Shown here: positions 1 to 12,600 of the stretch, piece by piece
How positions within the stretch are numbered: position 1 is the first letter of the stretch
Layout: the number at the start of each line of letters is the position of its first letter
NCBI RefSeq assembly: GCF_021018895.1
Contig: NC_079382.1
Location: 19,305,501 to 19,369,500 of the forward strand
Length of the DNA stretch: 64,000 nucleotides
Source of the DNA: Seriola aureovittata
Lineage: Eukaryota; Chordata; Actinopteri; Carangiformes; Carangidae
Reading direction: 5' to 3'
Notes under the pieces: model-generated
The model's database searches: none
What the model saw: the letters and a program-made list of their open reading frames with translations, nothing else
Told to the model about the DNA's origin: nothing
Program-made: the position numbers and the translations under genes

Positions 1-621
1 GGTTACTGTGTTATTTTTGTCTGAAACAAACTCGCACCCTTCATCATCCCACGCTCCAAGATTACCGAAGAGTGTAAAGTTCCAGAAGACACACTGTGGG
101 TTCAGCGTCAAGGAGTTGTTCAGCTTGTCGTAGCTCAGACTGACATTCCTAATCGTTGCGTTTATCTTGACGAGCAACACAGCTGCGTTGATGGCGTTGT
201 CACTGACAGTTTCATTGCTGGTGGCGTTGAAGAGGCTGGCATCAAAGGTGGAGTTCCGTGATGGCATGACATTATTAAGGGTGGACAGGGTGATGGTGGT
301 AATGGAGACTTTGTTAATGTTGGTGTTTGGAATGTCTATGACGATGCTGGAGTTCAGGTCTGCCCTGAAGGAGTTGTTAAACGTGGTTCTGTTGAGCAGG
401 ATCCGTGTGGTCTTGATGGAAAACTCCCCAACCAGTTGATCTGAGATAGTCTCCAGAGAACCCAGTAACACTGAGCTGGAGTTGCGGGTTTCATTCGCAT
501 TCAGAATTGCCCAGGACTCTCTCGCATCCTCACCAACAATGGAATCAATAGTGGATATTACATCCTGCAGATCAGGAGACACTTCACTGTCAGGGTACAA
601 CCTCATCAAAAAGGACATTTG
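1..621 (-). CDS. adgrf5-like: adgrf5-like exon 35: GAIN domain up to the GPS motif (cut by window edge)
   Basis: Exactly 207 codons in the window, starting QMSFLMRLYPDSEVS. Landmarks are ESWAILNANETRNSS, VVIDIPNTNINKVS-type beta strands, and the GPS start QCVFWNFTLFGNLGAW followed by DDEGCEFVSDKNNTVT. The second GPS cysteine pair and the HL-S/T cleavage site lie to the left of position 1. The acceptor (GGCAG before position 621) has a poor pyrimidine tract, but the frame and product leave little doubt. Confidence 0.83.
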
Positions 622-3600
622 CTGCCATAACACAAATATCCTTTACTAAAAGTGGAAGGTTAACTTACATGCATGACAGTTTCATTCACAGCAGTTGAAA
701 CGGTTGCGACGGTGTTAAGGATGTCAACGACAGCTGATATGGTCGCAGATGAATTTGCAATTTCTGTTCGCTGTTGCTGGACAGTTTCATTTAGATTTGC
801 CACAAATTGTGGCACTTCGTCCTTCGCCAAATCCTGAAAGAAAGAAACATTAACACAGAAATCTGTGACACCACATTGTGTTAGTATGACATTCACAACT
901 CTGCATGACAAATGCAGAGATGTTTCTTTCTGGCAACAAGAAACTATTACAAACAAGGGAAGGCTGTCCTGCTCTTGAGAGAAAGGTTTAGATTAGAAGT
1001 CTGTCTTAATACAGTTTTCATATTATATATTAATATATATATATTGCTAATTGCAGGATGTGATAAAAGCCCCAGTGTGCAGAAGCCTATGATTTGATGT
1101 ATAAAGTTAAAATCAGTTTTCAGCAGCCTGAGATTGCCACGCTGAAAGCTACAGTAACATCCAAAGTTACAGTCTTTTTAGTGCGATATTTGCTTTTAGT
1201 GTTTTCTCTCTGAGCTTCGATAAAGGGATACGTCCCAGTACTGTGGATTTTGTACACTGTTGTTGCACAATGAAGGAATTGCTTCACAGCCAGTATGGAG
1301 AGGAGGACCAATTAATCTTTCAATGTATATATGGCATCTGAGTTAGACTAACATTAGTAGTTAATATCCGCAGGCAAACAAGCAGTGAAGGTACTGTCTG
1401 ACATGAATGAACCAGAATGAACCAGACAAGCCCCAAAGCCCAGGAGTGGTAACATCATCATCGGCATACAGGTGGCAGTTGGGTAGAGGAGGAGATCACC
1501 TACCTGTGAATCAATTAATAGTTCCTTGATTTTTGTTACAATGCAGGTATCCTCCTGAAGTTTCCACTCTCCTGTTTCCTGACAGATGGCAGTCTTGCTT
1601 CCCTCTTGACCTTGAGCACACTCTATGCTTGATCTGTCCCCTTCTCGCCCGACCCCATACTGAGTGTCATTACACCTGACAGCTTAACAGTTAAAGAATC
1701 AGTTAGCGAAAAAGACCTTAGAAACAGCAAAAGGAACAGCATTGTTATATTTGAAAAATTGCTCTTACCATCTTGGAAAATGGTCATTATCATTGTCATT
1801 TCATAACTCGTAGCGTCAACTACCCTACATATAAAACGTAGTGTTTTTTGCGGTGATCCACTGCAGCTTCTTAGGTTGTAATCATGCCTGATGCAGTTGG
1901 CTTCTCCATCCTTTACTGACTGTAATTGGTTTCCATCTAGAAACCACTCGACCATGAAGGGGCGCTGCACACAACACGTTAGTGGTTGCATCGCTTCGTT
2001 TTCGCATCTTACGTTAACTTCACTCTGTAGTCGCACAATGGGAGCTTGTCTGATATTAGCTTCTGTTACATCTCCTTCTTGGAGGAAATCCAGTGCTGTG
2101 CTCCTCAGAGTACAAGTGTAAAATCCTGTGATCAAGAGAAGAAGGTATTAATGACTGCACAGATATAATTTAAAATAAGGCAAAATGGGTAATTATCAAT
2201 ATGTCAGTATTTCACTATAGCAGTGAAATATTTTTATACTTCTTCATTCCATCTTACTTTTAAATACAAACTGAACATTATAACCTTCATAAAGGAGGAT
2301 TTACTGCAGGACTGTTGTATTAGACTACATCAGTGTTACCTAGATGTTCCTAATAATTTGCCAACTGAATGTATATGTATGCACTGGTTGCAGAGTGCCT
2401 GACTGGAATGAATTGGTTGCTTTTTGGTGCCGCCCTCATCTGGGCACTGATACACCAGGTAACCTAAAGATGTTCTTTAGTTGAATAGTTTTATCATATA
2501 TTATTATCATCACTGTATAACATGTTTTACCCCTCCCCCCCCTTTTAAAATATAACACATTTACTCGGAGACATTTTAACTGACTTACATTGCACTTTTA
2601 TCTGAGCATATTTTTACTTTAGTAATTTTACTTAATCTCTCTTCTACTTATCTCTTCTACTGTAGTAAAATGTCTTTTCAGCAACAGCAGTGTGGCTGTT
2701 CACATGCTGACGTGCTGCTGGGTTTTTAATGATGTTCTCTTCCCAAATTACAATATATCTGATAGTATTTCTTAGTATCAGTATCATGACCCAGCAGCTG
2801 CAGTTTCTCGAATGACCACTTGAGGCTTCAAAAGCGAGTCGATCCCCATAGAATAACATGTTAAAATGCAAATTTACTGCAGAGAGAACATGTTTACAGC
2901 CAGGTACAAAAAAGGTTTTGGTCTCTATGCCTTATTTCCCACTTGATGACTACTGTAGGGGGTGTGAACTTTTCTATGATTCACTGATTTAAATTTCATT
3001 AAGGTTTAAAGTAATGCATTATTGAGGGTGTGGCTGCTTTGAGTGACAGGACTTGACTTAGCCTTGGGGTAGCCTCAGGGCAACATGCCCAGACGCCCAG
3101 CTGTACTAACAATGCTAACTGGAGCTTATGCTTGCTACAGTTGTTAAACCAATGAACCAAAATCTTGGCTCCACACATGCATCACTTTGGATTAGTTAGG
3201 TGGAGGCAGTCACTGCAACAATTTTGACAGTGGAGCAGCAGCTCTGAGCTTCAGAATCACTCTTCAGAAATCTATTGGTGATGTCTATGGAGGCTCCATC
3301 CATGTTCATAAACAGTCTATGATTATGACACACAGAATCCAGCTTTTTATGGTCTAAACTGGGCAACTATTGTACTATACAAGTTGTATAGTGGTTTTCT
3401 CATTGGTTAACCAATTCTGCTAGCTCTGACTTACCCCTATCAGCAAGAATGATGTTTTTAACTTTAAGCTCAGATATATTGTCAGTAGTATTTATTTCCA
3501 TCCTTCCATCATTTTTAATTTCCCGTCCTTTAAATTTCCATGCAGAACTATCAATCTGTCCCACATTAATTTTTCTTGGAGGGCCACACGTCAGCGTCAT

Positions 3601-6600
3601 GGTGTTCCCAGTATAAGTGAGGTCAGGAATGCTGATTGGTGTTGAACCTTTGGATAAAGCAAAATTGATCAGTAAGGAATTCAGTCAAGTTAAAAAAACA
3701 AAAAACAAAAAACAAACTTAGAGCCTTTTTAAACTTACTCCTGTAAAATGCAGAAACTGGGCCAATGACAGGGGCAATACCAATCATTGCATCAGGGAGA
3801 TTTTGAATTGCAGTGGCTATTTCACCAGGGACAATTTGTGTTGTCTCAACAACAAAGTCTGTAATTACGCTTCCTTCTCTGTAAGAACAAACAGAAGCCA
3901 AAGTTGTGATGTGGAATGTGGTAATTATAACTCCTTCGTCTGAAATACTGTTAATCTCAAAATTACCATACTGTACCTGAATCTCGTCACAGAAACACCG
4001 ATATATCCTGAGATTTCTTTATACAGGTCTTCTAGCTGTGGGAGAGAAATGTTCATTGATGTCAAAATCTGAACACAAACCACTGAAAATACAAGTTAGG
4101 ATTGAGTATGGTGTTAAAAGTGCACTTACCACTGGAAGAATACGTGATACAAGGTCCCTGTACTCTGCACTTGTTGGATCATTTAATTCTGATGTGTAGT
4201 CCATGTCTAATCTAATCGACATTTCCAGGTTGATTCCTGTTTGTTCAAAAAAAAAAAAAAAGATGAAAAATATGAAAAATATGAGCCAAGCTATGGCTAC
4301 ACATGTCAGTTTTTACTTAATTGATTAATGTATTTTTGTGATGTAAAACTAATATATAAATAAATAAATACTCCAGCTGGCACTTGTGTTCAATGCAATT
4401 TAATAAAACAATTGATTTTTTTTTGGGTCAGTAAAACACTACCAGTAAGCTGTGTTGGTGAAATGGGAGTTGCAGTGGTCATTGAAAGGGCACTGGTAGT
4501 AGCTGTACTGGTGGTGGTGGTGGTAGTGATAGTGGTAGTACCCGTAGTAGTGGTTGTTGTGGGGGAAGTGATAGTAGTAGTAGCCGCGCTAGTAGTTGAA
4601 GTAGGTGTGGTTGGAGCATCTGACAGTGAGCTGATTGTGGTATTTCGGCTGGTCACATCAGTAGCTGAAAATACCACAGTTCAAATATCATTACTGAAAA
4701 TCTCCCTTAAATGTTGCATTAGAAACATTTAAGAATAGAATCATTTTAGGATCATGTATTACTGTTGTCAGTAAAAAAAACTAAATTATTAATGTCTAGA
4801 TCAGTTAAGCACTTACGTGTTACATTTATTGTTGGTATTGGTGTTGTAGCGACTGTTGTTGTGTTCACACCCGTTGTAGCGGCTGTTGTTGTGCTCACAC
4901 CTGTTGTAGCAGCTGTTGTTGTGTTCACACCCGTTGTAGCGACTGTTGTTGTGCTCACACTTGTTGTAGGGACTGTTGTTGTGTTCACACCCGTTGTAGG
5001 GACTGTTGTTGTGTTCACACCCGTTGTAGCGACTGTTGTTGTGCTCACACTTGTTGTAGGGACTGTTGTTGTGTTCACACCCGTTGTAGCGACTGTTGTT
5101 GTGCTCACACCCGTTGTAGCGACTGTTGTTGTGTTCACACCTGTTGTACCAGCTGTTGTTGTATTCACACCTGTTGTAGTGAGTGTTGTTGTGTTCACAC
5201 CTGTTGTACCGACTGTTGTTGTATTCACACCCATTGTAGCGACTGTTGTTGTGTTCACACCCGTTGTAGCGACTGTTGTTGTGTTCACAACCGTTGTAGC
5301 GACTGTTGTTGTGTTCAAACCCGTTGTACCGACTGTTGTTGTATTCACACCCGTTGTAGCGACTGTTGTTGTATTCACACCCGTTGTAGCGACTGTTGTT
5401 GTGTTCAAACCTGTTGTACCGACTGTTGTTGTATTCACACCCGTTGTAGCTACTGTTGTTGTGTTCACACCCGTTGTAGCTACTGTTGTTGTGTTCACAC
5501 CTGTTGTAGCTACTGTTGTGTTCACACCCGTTGTAGCTACTGTTGTTGCGTTCACACCCGTTGTAGCAGCTGTTGTTGTGTTCACACCTGTTGTAGCTGC
5601 TGTTGTTGCGTTCACACCCGTTGTAGCTACTGTTGTTGCGTTCACACCCGTTGTAGCAGCTGTTGTTGTATTCACACCCGTTGTAGTGAATGTTGTTGTG
5701 TTCACACCCGTTGTAGCGACTGTTGTTGTGTTCAAACTTGTTGTAGCGACTGTTGTCGAATCTGAAAAGACCATTTTATAATTACGTATGTTAAATTGTA
5801 AAATAAAATCTGACATGTTTGAAGAGGTGGCTCAACGAAATGCTTTCTACAGAACTCACAAAAATTTTGGAAGGTTTGGAAGCCATTTTTTACAATGCTC
5901 AATGAGACCTAACTCTATAATCTATGAGCTTTGCTGATATGATGTATCTGTGCTCTGTCTTATTCTATATACTGCACTGAGCTCCTCCACCCATTTTGTT
6001 TTGTCTTTTCTCTGATCTAATATACAGTATATGAAGATGAACAATTATTTTCAAACACTTACTTGTTACAGTTGTTGTTGGTGGTGTTGTGGTAAAAATT
6101 GTTGTGTTCACACCTGTTGTTGAATCTGAAAAGATAATTTTGTAATTATACAGGTTAAACTGAAGAATAAAATCTGACACATGAATTTTAAACACATATT
6201 AACAATGTAAGAGATCCTAGATCCTTAATTGATTCTCAAAACCTACTGTTAATTAAATTAAATTCATTAAAAGTTATTTATCCCCAAGGGGCAATTTTAA
6301 GGGCACATAGAAATGAAACACACAAATATACAAAAAACACACAACCAGTGCAAGACAAATCATACACAATGACATGAACAAAACAACATCAGTGCAAAAA
6401 ACAAAAAAACTATCATTAACCGTGATTTATAATATTTATAATGAGAATGCCAATAACGCAGGAAAATGACATTACTAGTGCAAATACATAACTGTGCACG
6501 TAAATAACTTAGTTTACACATAAATACAGTTGATGGCATAAATAGAGTTGATGTAAGACCTCACAATCATAAGTAAAATCACTTATCACTGCTTATCTTT

Positions 6601-9600
6601 AAGCAAATATCAAGCAAACTTTAGGCCACCAATGCGCCAGTGGCATATATTACTGCTAACAATAAAGCTGGATCAAATACTATGCTTTAACATACATGTT
6701 AGTAACTATAACATATGTTATTTTTAAGCACTTACTTGTTAAAGTTGTTGTTGGTGTTGTCGTAAACGTTGTTGTGTTCGCACCTGTTGTAGCGTCTGTT
6801 GTTGAATCTAAAAAGACCATTTTACAATTATACACGTTAAACTCAAGAATATAATCCAACAAATTCATTTTAAACACATTTTAAACAGTTTGACCTTCAA
6901 ATAATTCTAAACCTCCTGGTAAATACAGGTACAAGTTATAACAAGGAGATATAATGTCAGTGTCACGGTCTGTCTGAGGGAACTTGTTCTTTTGTACTTA
7001 TGAACATAGTTTGGACTCTTTAGTTTGGAATTTTGGTTTATTTCCTGTTTTATTTTGAAACCACTGTGTGTCGTGTGCTAGCTTTACTTCCTGAAGATGT
7101 TCATATTATAACAGTAAGAGTTAAACACTTACTTGTTACCGTTGTTGTTGGTGTAGCAGTTGTTGTCGTGTTCATATCTGTTGTGGTAAAATGTGTTGAA
7201 TCTGGAAAAAACACATAATGTTCAAAGTAAAAAAATGAATTAAAAAAAAGCATATTTATCCAGTTGTTAACCTGCTATGACATTCTTTGACTAAAAACAC
7301 TACTGTTAACTAGTTATCACAATGAGATGCAAAATGTGACATGAGGATAAATTACAGTCGAATATTAAGGAAATTTGAAAAAGGAAAAGGTAAAGTCAGA
7401 GTAGTAGTACTGACTAACAATAAAGCTGGATCAAATACTATGCTTTAACATACATGTTAGTAACTGTAACATATGTTATTTTTAAGCACTCACTTGTTAC
7501 AGCTGTTGTTGGTGTTGTCGTAAACATTGTTGTGTTCGCACCCGTTGTAGCGTCTGTTGTTGTATCTGAAAAGACAGTTTTATAAATATGTATGTTAAAC
7601 TGAAAAACAAAAATTATGCCAAATTACAGCCTTTCAATTTATTCTAAAATCTACTGGTGAATACAGGTGTCTGTGACTTTACGTCAAACTTGTTGAAACA
7701 AGGAAAAGTGATGTAAGAATGATTTAAAAGCACTGACTTGTTACAGATGTTGTTGGTGTTGCAGCTGTTGTAGTGTTAGTAGCTGTTGTGGTAACAGATG
7801 TTGAATCTAGACAAAAACATGCATAAAGTAAAGTGGTGAATAATTACTTCTTATTGTTAACTACAGTTGTTGGTGACATTGTGGAGGATGTTGTCTTTAA
7901 TTCTAAATTCTTGTTTTTAGGATTATGTGTTATTTCTTCCAATGCAAGTGCAATCTTAATAAATAAAATCAATAAATGGTAGTGTTAGGTTGTTGTAGTG
8001 TTTGGCGTTGTTGCAACAGTTGTGGTTGTTACTAAAACAAAGAAGTGATCAGAAACAAAAAGTGTCTGTCTAGCGTGGGTCACATAATAGAAGCTCAACA
8101 GAGTGGAACAGGTGTAGTAGAGACAAGCAGTGGGCGTAGCCAAAAGTAATTTCATACCATTTGGAGGACTTGGTGATGGACAAATGAAGAGTTCTGTTTG
8201 AAAAGAGTAAACATTAAATGCACGTATCTTAAATGTAACTGAGGAGTGAAAGATATTCATATTTCAGCTCCTACCTGTCCACGGCTGGCAGTAAGAGCCA
8301 TCTGGAGGAATGGTGTTGATGCATCTACAGCTGTTGTCAAATCCTTCATAACATTTGCCATAAGTGGAGCACATGTGACAAGGCCAAAGAAACTGCCCTT
8401 CACATCTGCACTGATGTGTCGTTCCATTAGGGTAACAAACTGCAGAGAAGAATCATAATTGAAGAGAATGTAAAAAATATGGTTTTCAGCGAACAAGGAT
8501 TAATTCTGTTGCTGTGTTGCTGTTGTTACCTGTAGAAATGTTGACCTCAGAGATTTGTATGTGGTTGTTGATGCTGATGGGGGAACTGATGTTGCTCACA
8601 ATGGTCCTCAGTTGATCGATCAACGAAACATCCGAGATGTTCAACTCAACAGAAATGATGTACTCATAAACAACTGGAGGAGCTGCAGAGAAAGAAATCA
8701 AACAACATGTAAAAAGTAATTTGAGCTGATGGTCACAATATTTATTGATGAAATATCCTGTCAGGCTTACTTGTTGGTGGAGAGGGTGTTGATGGGAGAC
8801 AAGCTGTGAAGTCTGTTGGGAGATGAAAGATCTTTGTATCAGTGAGGTCACTTTCAGTTGACAGGAGGAGCATGGATAAGGTTTGATTATGCTGATTACA
8901 CTCAATGGTTTTCAGCCTCTAGTCACTTACTGTATTGGTCAACAGGCTGGCAATATTGTCCATCAGGAGGAAGAGCATTGATGCAACCACATGTGTCATA
9001 GGTGCTGTTGTCACAGGATCCGTATGTTAAACATTGGTCACATGACCAAATGTATTGATCCTCACATCTGCACTGGAAACCACCGCTGCTCGGAGAGCAA
9101 ACTGAGATAAAATAAAAATAAAATAAAAATTATGAATTCTACTTAAAGGAAATGTTTCTGAAACATTTCATATACACATGCAATGATAACCCAAATGTAT
9201 AAATGATAGGTGAGCTGTCAATAAAAATAGCAGACAGACTAGTTTAACAATTATCCAGTGAGGAAAGTCAAACATTTAGTAGCTAAAGTGACGTTTGTTA
9301 AACCACAATGAAAAACATCCGACCTGTAGAAATGTTGACCTCAGAGATTTGTATGTGGTTGTTGATGCTGATGGGGGAACTGATGTTGCTCACAATGGTC
9401 CTCAGTTGATCGATCAGTGAAACATCTGAGATGTTCAACTCAACAGAAATGATGTACTCATAAACAACTGGAGGAGCTGCAGAGAAAGAAATCAAACAAC
9501 ATGTAAAAAGTAATTTTAGCTGATGGTCACAATATTTATTGATGAAATATCCTGTCAGGCTTACTTGTTGGTGGAGAGGGTGTTGATGGGAGACAAGCTG

Positions 9601-12600
9601 TGAAGTCTGTTGGGAGATGAAAGATCTTTGTATCAGTGAGGTCACTTTCAGTTGACAGGAGGAGCATGGATAAGGTTTGATTATGCTGATCACACTCAAT
9701 GGTTTTCAGCCTCTAGTACAAAGCGGAGGTTTTCACAGAATAGCACTGATGTATCCACATGTGAGACAGATACAGGAGTATAGATTGTACTAACTTGAAC
9801 ATAACAATTGAAAAAGTGGTGTCATCTCACATTTGAGGGAAAGACATTGCAATGTAATCATGCATCTCAACAACAGATGGCAGTGTTTCCAAAGGTTTCC
9901 TTCTGACTGAAGCAAGCGCCTGTCTTTTGTTAACTTGAGAGGCAGTACTCACACAGAGACACACAGAGCTAGTCATCAAAGAACTGCTAGGAAATAGTCA
10001 GTGTCACTGATATATACTGGCTTTAATTATGTAATTATTACAGACCAACTAACTGCATAAATCAACATGCTGGCAATACAGGAAATACAAATGCACTGAA
10101 GGGGGCATCATGAAGGAAGATCTGAAAATGTTACAGTCTTTACTTTCATGTTTCAAAGCTTTGACAAACCCTCACAGCCAGGTAAGAAACTGCTTACTGT
10201 GTTGGTCAACAGGCTGGCAATATTGTCCATCAGGAGGAAGAGCATTGATGCAACCACATGTGTCATAGGTGCTGTTGTCACAGGATCCGTATGTTAAACA
10301 TTGGTCACATGACCAAATGTATTGATCCTCACATCTGCACTGGAAACCACCGCTGCTCGGAGAGCAAACTGAGATAAAATAAAAATGAAATAAAAATGAT
10401 GAATTCCACATAAAGGAAACATTTGAGAGAAATTTAATACACATGCAATGATAACTCCAATGTATAAATGATAGGTGAGCTGTCAATAAAAATAGCAGAC
10501 AGACAAGTTTAACAATTATCCAGTGAGGAAAGTCAAACATTTAGTAGCTAAAGTGACATTTGTTAAACCACAATGAAAAACATCCGACCTGTAGAAATGT
10601 TGACCTCAGAGATTTGTATGTGGTTGTTGATGCTGATGGGGGAACTGATGTTGTTCACAATGGTCCTCAGTTGATCGATCAGTGAAACATCTGAGATGTT
10701 CAACTCAACAGAAATGATGTACTCATAAACAACTGGAGGAGCTGCAGAGAAAGAAATCAAACATGTAAAAAGTAATGTTAGCTGATGGTCACAATATTCA
10801 TTGATGAAATATCCTGTCAGGCTTACTTGTTGGTGGAGAGGGTGTTGATGGGAGACAAGCTGTGAAGTCTGTTGGGAGATGACAGATCTTTGTATCAGTG
10901 AGGTCACTTTCAGTTGACAGGACGAGCATGGATAAGGTTTGATTATGCTGATCACACTCAATGGTTTTCAGCCTCTAGTCACTTACTGTATTGGTCAACA
11001 GGCTGGCAATATTGTCCATCAGGAGGAAGAGCATTGATGCAACCACATGTGTCATAGGTGCTGTTGTCACAGGATCCGTATGTTAAACATTGGTCACATG
11101 ACCAAATGTATTGATCCTCACATCTGCACTGGAAACCACCGCTGCTCGGAGAGCAAACTGGGGACAAGCATAGATTAGACTTTTTAAAGACGTGTGATAA
11201 TAAAACAGAACAGAGCAATACTTTCTGATTTTATTCATGGTATGAAAAACTGCAACAACAGTGTGTCTACAGACATTATTTCTACCTGTAGAAATGTTGA
11301 CCTCAGAGATTTGTATGTGGTTGTTGATGCTGATGGGGGAACTGATGTTGTTCACAATGGTCCTCAGTTGATCGATCAACGAAACATCTGAGATGTTCAA
11401 CTCAACAGAAACGATGTACTCATAAACAACTGAAGAAATAAAAGGACACAATAGAAATTCAATGGATTATACATTATCATAATTCTTGTGTGTTTTCTTA
11501 TGTAACTTAATGCTGTAGCCTCCACTCAGCTTTACCTGTTTCCAGAGAACATCCTGTAAGGTCTGTGGACAGAGACAAAGAGTTGTTGCTGATGAAAGTG
11601 TCGGAGCACTCATGAGGTCAGAAAAAGGAATTCACTGATTTAAAATAACAAATATGAAAACTGGGATAAGTGTGTGACGGTAGCACTCACTTTGATGCTG
11701 TATTGACTGACAGTATTGTCCATCTGTGGGAATCGCTCTGATGCAGCTGCACGTGTTGTTTGTATCACTGTCACATTTTCCGTAGGTGGCACATTTGTCA
11801 CAAGGCAAAAGGTAGTCATCCTCACAGCGGCACTGGAAACCAGCGCCATCTTGGCTGCAAACTTTAGGAAACACAACATATATGTTCTTCCTCAAAATGT
11901 AAAAACACATATCATAATAAAATCTACCCTCCGAAGGCTAAAATATTTGCTCTTACCTGTAGTTATATCAGCGTTTGAGATGTTTACTTGCGTGCTTATT
12001 TGGGCCGGGAAAGTTATGTTTTTCAGGGTGTTTCTCAGCTGATCTGCATCTGTAGTCTCCACCTCAATGAAGATCTGGTATTCATAAATAATTGACGGCA
12101 CTGTTGAAAAAAAGGTATTAATTAAATTCATATGATGATAAATTCCCATAATTAACCTTTACTTTTGTCTGAATAAGCATAATATTCTGAAAATACGTAT
12201 TGTTTTCAATAATATTAAGTGTTATCATAATATTCATCAAAGAGCAGTGTCATCACTCCAACATGTTTCTGATTGGAGGAGTATAATTATCTACTTACCA
12301 GTAAATAAAATGTCAATTTGCGTGATGTTGACTGTGTTGCTGACTCTAACAGGAAAACTGATGTTCTCCAAGGCGTCTGTTAACGGTCCCACCAGTGCAA
12401 TGTCGCTGACGCCGACTTCCACTTCGAGCATGTATCCGTACAGCTGAACAACTTCTAGCAAGCGAGGAAACGAGAAACAGCATTTTATGACAGCACTTGA
12501 AGATTAAGATGAGCTTAAAGTAAACATTTAAAGCTTCTCTCACCTGTCTTTGGCTGGCAGTATTCTCCATTGGTTGGGATACTGTTGATGCATCTGCACG

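Noticed and set aside
167..439. Plus-strand frame in the first 450 bases
   Set aside because: The minus strand encodes the GAIN domain and GPS start in one continuous frame.
4765..5781. Long Val-rich open frame on the plus strand
   Set aside because: It is the complement of the 30-bp mucin minisatellite; the opposite strand has splice sites, correct phases and domain context.
8257..8496. Minus-strand frame of 79 codons
   Set aside because: Wrong frame across exon 19; the phase-correct frame gives the nine-cysteine module.
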